In this document: piece by piece, positions 43,644 through 49,690 of the stretch
Position numbering within the stretch: the first letter of the stretch is position 1
How the letters are laid out: every line of letters begins with the position of its first letter
The notes under the pieces: generated by a model
Seen by the model: only the letters and a program-made list of their open reading frames with translations
Databases searched by the model: none
Told to the model about the DNA's origin: nothing
Program-made: the position numbers and the translations under genes
DNA from: Nitratiruptor sp.
GTDB lineage: Bacteria > Campylobacterota > Campylobacteria > Campylobacterales > Nitratiruptoraceae
Direction of reading: 5' to 3'
DNA length: 64,000 nucleotides
Assembly: GCA_009659925.1 (NCBI GenBank)
Contig: PUXW01000016.1
Coordinates: 1-64,000, forward strand

Positions 43644-44881
43644 CAAACCTCCTTGAAGGCCAACATAAATCGCAAAGATGTGGCCAAAAAGATCGCCCCG
43701 ACAAAGAGGAAGCTCCCTCCCGCCCGAAGGAGGGTATCACTGCCCGTTACGATCCCGAGCCAGACCAGAATAGCTCCGACAAGGCTGAGCCAGAACTCCA
43801 TTTGAGCCTGCTTCTTGGGATACATCTCATGGAGCATGGGAACCCTCTTCTTCCCAACAAGGGGGCTGAAGCGGTGGAACCAGACGAGGAAAGGGACGAT
43901 TTTGTAGAGGTGGCCATTGATCAAGAAGGCGAAGAAGCTAAAGAGAGCCCAGAAGAGCCCGTAGAGGAAGGTCCTCTCCCCACCGCTGAGTAGATAGAGC
44001 CACCCTTGCACTATGGCTAGAGCGAAGAAGCCATATCCGGCTACCATAGATTGGAACCAGATCTCCCACTCCTTCCTGGCCCGCTGGCGGTAGATCAGGT
44101 AGACTTGGTAGAAGTAGAAGAGGGCGGCCCCCAAGCTCCCCATGAAGGCGAGGATCGTCAAAAAGTCCCACTCCAGCAAAGCTGCTACGATCCCTAGAAC
44201 CACCGAAGCCACCATGGTATTGATCCCATATTCCAGGGGCCACGTCCCAAAGCCGTGGGCTAAGCCGAACATGGGCAACAAGACGATACTGATTCCAAAG
44301 ATGGTGATCATTACATAGCCCCCAATCACGGCGAAGAGGTGGAGCTGGAGCATCCCATCCAAATCGAGGGACCAGAACCCTCCGAGACCCAAAGCCATGA
44401 GAAAACCACTCAAAACTCCAACCAGCAAGAAGATATTGGCAAGCCGAACGGCCTTAGTTGTGAGGGAGCGGTGACTACTCTTGGCGATAGTCAAAAAGAC
44501 CTCGGTGGCGAAGATGACCATCGCAGCAAGGACCAGCAGACCGCCAAAGGGCAAGAGGGGGGGAGCCATCCAGAAGCCGACCACAAGTCCTATGGTCCCC
44601 AGAAAGAGGAGGGGGAAGATGAGGTAGTACCAATCTACGCTGAAGTGCCCCTCCTCCACCACGACCGGGACTAGCTGGGCCATAGCCCCGAAGATGATGG
44701 TCATTACATAGCCTACCAGGAAGAGGTGGACCCAACCGGCGATATCTAGTTGGGCATGGTGGAAGGTGGCAGAATAGAAGAGGAGGGCCCCCATCGCCAC
44801 GAGGTAGCAGAAGATTCCAGCTACGAAGAAGGGGACGATCAAGGAAAAAGGGGGAGCGAACTCCTTGGAGATGGACAGCAT
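43643..44881 (-). CDS. 12-TM heme-copper-oxidase-like or NnrS-like membrane protein
   Basis: 412 residues with about 12 membrane helices. His-bearing helices recall heme-copper subunit I or NnrS proteins: GWVHLFLVGYVMTIIFGAM, LQLHLFAVIGGYVMITIFG and NGHLYKIVPFLVWFHRFSP. Subunit I proteins normally have more than 450 residues and six metal-ligand His; the full set is not obvious here. The RBS is AAGGAGGGGCG. Control by the FNR-type box at 45300 suggests a role in NO or nitrite metabolism. Confidence 0.7.
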   Translation of the reverse strand: MLSISKEFAPPFSLIVPFFVAGIFCYLVAMGALLFYSATFHHAQLDIAGWVHLFLVGYVMTIIFGAMAQLVPVVVEEGHFSVDWYYLIFPLLFLGTIGLVVGFWMAPPLLPFGGLLVLAAMVIFATEVFLTIAKSSHRSLTTKAVRLANIFLLVGVLSGFLMALGLGGFWSLDLDGMLQLHLFAVIGGYVMITIFGISIVLLPMFGLAHGFGTWPLEYGINTMVASVVLGIVAALLEWDFLTILAFMGSLGAALFYFYQVYLIYRQRARKEWEIWFQSMVAGYGFFALAIVQGWLYLLSGGERTFLYGLFWALFSFFAFLINGHLYKIVPFLVWFHRFSPLVGKKRVPMLHEMYPKKQAQMEFWLSLVGAILVWLGIVTGSDTLLRAGGSFLFVGAIFLATSLRFMLAFKEV

Positions 44882-44890
44882 CGCCCCTCC

Positions 44891-45238
44891 TTAGCCGTGG
44901 CAACGGTTATCGCTCAAATCGGCCTTTTCACTGGCTCCAGGCTTATAGCCAAAGATGAGCATCACCCGTCCGTCAGGCAACTCTTCCTTGAGGATCTCGT
45001 AGTTGTCACCGATCTTGTTCAAAAGCCCCATGGGCATTTTGTGGTTGATCATGATCAACTTCGTATTGGGGTCGGTGACCAGTTTGAGCCCAGCCATGGC
45101 GTTGACCATTGGCTCTGGCGGGCCACAGCGGGAAGTATCGAAGGCGTAGTAGGTCGTCCCATCTTGAGTGAACTTTTTGAATTCGACACTCGCCCCCTCG
45201 ACGGGAACGACCTGGGCATCTTGGGGAATCGTCACCAT
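44891..45238 (-). CDS. DUF2249-family protein heading the FNR-controlled operon
   Basis: 115 residues from the ATG after TTGGAGGTCTGCC. Upstream in-frame starts would include the promoter and are rejected. RCGPPEPMVNAMAGL, then MINHKMPMGLLNKI and the C-terminal VMLIFGYK fit DUF2249 (TusA-like, sulfur- or redox-related). The C-terminus ends in CHG, which could bind metal. First gene of a five-gene operon. Confidence 0.78.
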   Translation of the reverse strand: MVTIPQDAQVVPVEGASVEFKKFTQDGTTYYAFDTSRCGPPEPMVNAMAGLKLVTDPNTKLIMINHKMPMGLLNKIGDNYEILKEELPDGRVMLIFGYKPGASEKADLSDNRCHG

Positions 45239-45299
45239 GGCAGACCTCCAATTGGGATAATTTTTCTCCCAATTGTAGGCCAATGTCATGGCTGTGTCA

Positions 45300-45313
45300 T
45301 TGACATATATCAA
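45300..45313 (-). promoter_or_regulatory. FNR-type box for the DUF2249 operon
   Basis: TTGACATATATCAA (one mismatch), centre 45306.5. On the minus strand TACAAT (45272-45277) ends 34.5 bp from the centre. It overlaps the stop codon of the preceding ferredoxin gene. Confidence 0.75.
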
Positions 45314-46344
45314 GACTCTTCCCTGGCCAGTTTGAAAATATCGCCAAACTCCTCTACGAACCCCTTGCACCTGGCACAAATGGGATCCCCCTTGAAGGCG
45401 AAGGGGGTCTTGCACTCACGGCAGATGGCGATGGTGTGTTCTACCAACTCCCGCCCCCTGTTGTGGGCCCAGGCGACGAGATCCACCTCCTCCTGGGGCC
45501 CCAGGGCATCGCTCTTGCATACCTGGCTACAGATCCCACATCCAATACAAGCTCCATCGACGAACCAGATCGCCCGTCCATCTTTGGCGCTCACCAAGGC
45601 TTGGGTCGGGCAAAACTGGATACACTCCCCACAATTATCACACCGCCTTTCATCGATAGCCCAGGAAGCCAGGAAGGAGAAAGTGGTAGGAAGCCGTTTC
45701 TTGGGCAGATGGGGAAGGTGGGAGCGGACCCACTCTTTCAAGAGGGTGGTGCTGGGAGGAATCCCCTCCTCCCTTGGAGGGCACTCTTGAGGAGTCACCT
45801 TTTCAAAAATCGCTTTGAAGAAACGGCGTCTGGAAGGCTGGGGCTGGTAGGCCCGCTCTTTCATTCGACGCTCGATCCCTAAGGCTGCTACGAATCTTTC
45901 CGCCTCCTGGATGCGCCCTCTGATCGATTGAAGGGTCGCTCCTTCTGGATTGAGGGGACATGCCTCACAATGGCTCAAATCGCAAGCGACCTCCTGGCTC
46001 TCCAGGAGCAAGGCGGCAAAGTGTTGGGGGCGAAAGAGGCTCAAACAGGGAATATCCCGTTTACACGAAAGCTCCACCTCTTCGACCCCCTTCCACTTGG
46101 CAACATAGGCATTTGGGTCGAAGAAGGGTAGCTCCAGGGCTTCGCTTGGACACCCCCCAACGCAGACGCCACACCCACTACACGCCTCCAGCCGAAGGCT
46201 CAAGCGCCCCCGATCCAGGAAGAAGGCCCCTTCAGGGCACAGATCCACACAGGCTTGACAGGAGTTGTGGAAGTGGGCACTGCGCAAGCAGGCGAGCCGA
46301 TCGAAGCGAAACCGCTCCCCCTCCATGCGGTATTCAAGAGCCAT
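45310..46344 (-). CDS. Multi-cluster ferredoxin-like protein of the molybdoenzyme operon
   Basis: 344 residues from an ATG after GGGAGGAGTGTGCG, overlapping the TorD-like gene by 11 bases. N-terminal pair of [4Fe-4S] motifs (CQACVDLCPE, CSGCGVCVGGCP), a further Cys group CDLSHCEACPL, a second C-terminal pair (CDNCGECIQFCP, CIGCGICSQVCK) and a zinc-ribbon-like CRECKTPF...CARCKG. No signal peptide, so cytoplasmic. It may donate electrons or clusters during cofactor assembly, or serve as a redox partner. Not named in known type II enzyme operons I recognise. Confidence 0.8.
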   Translation of the reverse strand: MALEYRMEGERFRFDRLACLRSAHFHNSCQACVDLCPEGAFFLDRGRLSLRLEACSGCGVCVGGCPSEALELPFFDPNAYVAKWKGVEEVELSCKRDIPCLSLFRPQHFAALLLESQEVACDLSHCEACPLNPEGATLQSIRGRIQEAERFVAALGIERRMKERAYQPQPSRRRFFKAIFEKVTPQECPPREEGIPPSTTLLKEWVRSHLPHLPKKRLPTTFSFLASWAIDERRCDNCGECIQFCPTQALVSAKDGRAIWFVDGACIGCGICSQVCKSDALGPQEEVDLVAWAHNRGRELVEHTIAICRECKTPFAFKGDPICARCKGFVEEFGDIFKLAREES

Positions 46345-46918
46345 CGCACACTCCTCCCAGATGGCTGTACTCATTGAAGAGAAAATCGATGGTGAAATCG
46401 CATACATCTTGGTAGAAAGGAGTTTGGGCCACGCTTCCCATAGCTAGCAGGTATGGCGGAACCCACTGGAGTAGATGCTCCCTCAAGAAGCGACAGGCCA
46501 CCAGATCCTCCTGGCGATAGGCGAGATTTTGCATGAAGCCGAACTCGATGGCCAGGTGATCCGGAGCAAGGAGGTGGGTCCGGTTCATATCGATCTCATA
46601 GCCGTGCTCGAAGTAGAAGAACATAACCGGGTTTTGCAGCCCGACGAGGATCTCCCGGGTCGAATCGAGTACGAGGGTTTCAACTGGTTGGGAGTTGACA
46701 ATGAAAAGGGAGCTGAAATCGATATTGAGCTCTTCCTCCAACCGCTCTGGAGGAACCTCCTGGAAGTAGCGGTAGGCCTTGGGGCCAATGGTTTCTAGGA
46801 GCTCTTCGCGATGGAGCAGATCCTCAATCTCCCTTGCTCCCAAAGGCTTTTCAAAGAGGCGAGAGAGAAAGGCGTAGACGAAGGCTCGGGCTTTGTGATC
46901 CAACGACAATCCTTCCAC
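46334..46918 (-). CDS. TorD/DmsD-family chaperone for the molybdoenzyme
   Basis: 194 residues, all-helical, with GTG start. YFEHGYEIDMNRTHLLAPDHLAIEF resembles the TorD-family ExxxxPDH segment. Such chaperones hold the Tat signal and help insert the molybdenum cofactor into the catalytic subunit (encoded at 49691). The RBS is weak, and a hairpin covers the region just upstream (46921-46941). Confidence 0.85.
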   Translation of the reverse strand: MEGLSLDHKARAFVYAFLSRLFEKPLGAREIEDLLHREELLETIGPKAYRYFQEVPPERLEEELNIDFSSLFIVNSQPVETLVLDSTREILVGLQNPVMFFYFEHGYEIDMNRTHLLAPDHLAIEFGFMQNLAYRQEDLVACRFLREHLLQWVPPYLLAMGSVAQTPFYQDVCDFTIDFLFNEYSHLGGVCDGS

Positions 46919-46920
46919 GA

Positions 46921-46941
46921 GGTGCCTCGATTAGAGGCACC
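46921..46941 (-). other. Intercistronic hairpin before the TorD-like gene
   Basis: GGTGCCTC-N5-GAGGCACC is a perfect 8-bp stem whose loop includes the stop codon of the upstream gene. It ends 2 bases before the GTG start of the chaperone gene, so it could limit chaperone translation. Confidence 0.5.
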
Positions 46942-47344
46942 CTTTGAAGAAGGATTTCTTGGGAGGTGGGGGGGCTTTGAACTCACTCGCTTCGATGGTC
47001 TTTCCATCTCGGGCCAGCTTCCCGATGATGGTCACCTCGTTCCGGTTGGCAGCCTTTTCCAGGAGCTCGCTCACATGGACTCCAGCCGGTTTGACATAGT
47101 AGTAGGTACCCTCGTCATGGACGTAGAGGACCAGGCGCATCTTCTCCGGTTCCCCAGGAAGCCAGTTGCGATAGCACCCCTCCTCACCACAATGATAGCT
47201 CTCCAATCGGCAATCGGCGAAAAGGTCGTTTTGAACACACCACTCGGTCGTCAAGAACCCCTTCTTCTCGAACTCTCCCTTCTCAGCGCCACCGCTGGCC
47301 AACAGGAATCCAGCGGCCAGCAGGCTCACGACCAAGGCTTTCAT
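46931..47344 (-). CDS. Secreted Cys-rich protein of the molybdoenzyme operon
   Basis: 137 residues, ATG in a TGATG overlap with the gamma-subunit gene. Signal peptide (~1-18). Mature N-terminal part has four Cys (EWCVQNDLFADC, YHCGEEGCYRNW) and a fifth near the C-terminal end (KGCL). The C-terminal half looks like a beta-rich domain. No heme motif. Unrecognised; a periplasmic assembly or electron-transfer role with the enzyme is inferred. Confidence 0.7.
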   Translation of the reverse strand: MKALVVSLLAAGFLLASGGAEKGEFEKKGFLTTEWCVQNDLFADCRLESYHCGEEGCYRNWLPGEPEKMRLVLYVHDEGTYYYVKPAGVHVSELLEKAANRNEVTIIGKLARDGKTIEASEFKAPPPPKKSFFKGCL

Positions 47345-48552
47345 CACTCCACCTCCGCTTTTTGAGTCTGCAAGTAGGCTACGATATCCTCCACCGTCTT
47401 CTTATCCAGGTAGTTGAAGGGGGGCATCGTCGAAGTCCGGTTCCCCTTCTCATCCACCATGTACCAGGAGAAGTTGGGGTGGGCGTTGCGGTTGTATCCG
47501 GGAACCACCACCGCGTTGGGATCGAGAATCGACTCACGCAAATAGGCGGCTGTCGTCTGACCTCCGATGTTCTCCAAGCCTGGAGCCATGTAGAGCGGGG
47601 CATTTTGGAAGTCCCTGGTTCGGTGGCAGCTGGCGCAGTTGGTTTCAAACTGCTGCTTTCCGTTAGCCAGATCCCCTTTGACTACCTCGTTGACCACCCG
47701 CTCAAGGGCTTTATGCTTGCCTCCGGGAAGACGAACGGCAATCCAGCTTGAGAGCCGCTTGAGACCGTCCCGATCCAACTCCTTGCCATCCCAAACGGCG
47801 ATGGCGATGGCAAACTCACCCTTCGTCGGAGCGGCATACTCATCCTCGATGGGGCGAATTACAGTTCCACCCCACATGCCACCTCGCTTGCGCACATAGT
47901 GCATGTCGGTGCGATAGGTGGCCGAACCATCCTTGATCTGGGTCATAGAGCGGAAGCCCTCGCCGACGAAGGCGCGCTGGTAGATGCTCGCCCCCCGTTT
48001 GGCCACCTCTTTGTTAAATTGCTCCACCTCTTTGCCAAAGTAGGGGAGGTTGTGGGGATTGACCTGGTAGAAGACCTCGCCATTGCCATTGGGCTCGTAG
48101 ACTACATCGTAGGCCTTACGCAAATAGATGGCTACGGGACGTCCGTCACTGCCCATGCCGATGTAGGGGAGCTTTTCCGGCTCTTTGGCGGAACTGGCAA
48201 ACTGAACAGCGAAACCGTCGGCATAAAGATCGCTCTTGTAGCCCTTGTAGACATCCTTGCTCTTATCGGGCCAACGCACGACGATAGCGATCTCCTTCCC
48301 ATCGGTGAGGGCCCCTACTTCGACGATCTTCCCCTTCGCATCCTTATGGAGCTCTAGAGCCCGCTTGTCGTTGAGTTTAATGGTGCTTTGAGGGTAGACG
48401 GCGACAGGGGTCCACTTGATCCGTTTCACCAGCTTGGTCCCACAGCGAAAATCCTTGAGGGAGGCTACCTTGACAGCTTGGACCACATTCCCAGCCAGAC
48501 TCACCGAAGCGGCCAGACTCAAGGCCGCCATCATCAATCCTACTCCTCTCAT
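47344..48552 (-). CDS. Type II DMSO-reductase gamma subunit fused to cytochrome c
   Basis: 402 residues. Signal peptide (~1-20); residues ~40-290 match an ethylbenzene-dehydrogenase-type heme b domain (EbdC/SerC/DdhC family, with VVRWPD and FAIAIAVWDG); residues ~295-400 are a cytochrome c domain with CASCH (306-310) and a likely distal Met in TSTMPPF. Usual gamma subunits of about 210-240 residues lack the cytochrome. The fusion would give the enzyme its own b-to-c heme exit in the periplasm. Confidence 0.85.
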   Translation of the reverse strand: MRGVGLMMAALSLAASVSLAGNVVQAVKVASLKDFRCGTKLVKRIKWTPVAVYPQSTIKLNDKRALELHKDAKGKIVEVGALTDGKEIAIVVRWPDKSKDVYKGYKSDLYADGFAVQFASSAKEPEKLPYIGMGSDGRPVAIYLRKAYDVVYEPNGNGEVFYQVNPHNLPYFGKEVEQFNKEVAKRGASIYQRAFVGEGFRSMTQIKDGSATYRTDMHYVRKRGGMWGGTVIRPIEDEYAAPTKGEFAIAIAVWDGKELDRDGLKRLSSWIAVRLPGGKHKALERVVNEVVKGDLANGKQQFETNCASCHRTRDFQNAPLYMAPGLENIGGQTTAAYLRESILDPNAVVVPGYNRNAHPNFSWYMVDEKGNRTSTMPPFNYLDKKTVEDIVAYLQTQKAEVE

Positions 48553-49676
48553 GCGTGCACCTTAAAGTGGGTTAGTGAAGATGGTTTGGTGTACTTCCCA
48601 GCCACATAGCGCTCATCCACCAGTGGCAACGGCTTCATTCCCTTCTCCTTGGCCACTTGGACATAGTAGTTGTGATCGAGGCGGAACATATCCTTGTGCT
48701 GGTAGGCGATGAGGATATCCATCAGCTCGCTCTCACCTGTTTCGGCCCGCTTTTTTCGCTCCTGGCGAAGGGTCTTGATGGCATCGTGGACCGCAGGACC
48801 GAAGAGCTTCTCGAGCTCTTCCATTGGGATTCGGTTGCTCCCTTCGATAATGCGTCCCTGGGCATCGAACTTGGGTGGAGCATCAACTGGAGGGATGTAG
48901 TAGACATTGGGCTGGGTGCCATAATCTGGCCGCAGTGGGAGGGCCACCTTGTACTTGTGGACCAGCTTGTAGACCTGTCCCTCCTCATCATCGAGGAAGC
49001 CAACGAATCGGATCCGTCCCACACAGCTTTGAGCGCAAGCTGGAGGGAGCCCCTGCTCGATTCGAGGGAAGCAGAGGATACACTTCTCGCTCTTGGAGAT
49101 CTTGGGGTTGAAGTAGATCTTCTTGTAGGGACACCCAGCGATGCAGTAGCGATACCCTTGACAGCGGTCCAGATCCACCAGGACCACCCCATCTTCCTCC
49201 CGCTTGAAGATGGCGTCCCGAGGACAAGCGCTCAAACAGCCCGGATTGGTGCAGTGGTTACAGATTCGGGGGAGGTAGAAGAAGTAGTTGTCCATGGGGA
49301 ACTCCCCAGCCCCCTCGTCCTCATCCCAGTTGGGACCCCAAGTGGGGGATTGGTCGGGGCGAATTCCTGGAGTTGGATCCCCATCGATGAGGTTCTGCTC
49401 GGCCAGGGAGTCGTAGTTGTAATCCCACGGTACCCCGTAATCCGACTCGATATTGGGGATGATGCCAGGCTTCAAATCCCCGGCGGCATCGAAACCGCCG
49501 CCCAGCTCCATCCAGTTCTTGGGGTATCCTTTGCCTGGATAGGTCTCCACATTGTTCCAGTACATGTACTCTCGGCCATTCCTGTTGGTCCACTGGGTCT
49601 TACAGGCAACCGTACAGGTTTGGCATCCGATACATTTGTTCAGATCCATCACCATCGCAAGTTGTCGTTTGGACAT
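48549..49676 (-). CDS. Type II DMSO-reductase beta subunit (SerB/PcrB/EbdB-like)
   Basis: 375 residues with four Cys groups: CIGCQTCTVAC at the N-terminus, CNHCTNPGCLSACP, CQGYRYCIAGCP and CILCFPRIEQGLPPACAQSC. The one Tyr-containing site is consistent with three [4Fe-4S] and one [3Fe-4S] cluster as in this family. The segment TNRNGREYMYWNNVE is characteristic of the selenate/perchlorate/ethylbenzene group rather than NarH. No signal; it would be co-exported with alpha. It starts 14 bases after the alpha stop. Confidence 0.92.
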   Translation of the reverse strand: MSKRQLAMVMDLNKCIGCQTCTVACKTQWTNRNGREYMYWNNVETYPGKGYPKNWMELGGGFDAAGDLKPGIIPNIESDYGVPWDYNYDSLAEQNLIDGDPTPGIRPDQSPTWGPNWDEDEGAGEFPMDNYFFYLPRICNHCTNPGCLSACPRDAIFKREEDGVVLVDLDRCQGYRYCIAGCPYKKIYFNPKISKSEKCILCFPRIEQGLPPACAQSCVGRIRFVGFLDDEEGQVYKLVHKYKVALPLRPDYGTQPNVYYIPPVDAPPKFDAQGRIIEGSNRIPMEELEKLFGPAVHDAIKTLRQERKKRAETGESELMDILIAYQHKDMFRLDHNYYVQVAKEKGMKPLPLVDERYVAGKYTKPSSLTHFKVHA

Positions 49677-49690
49677 TCCACTCTCCTCAA

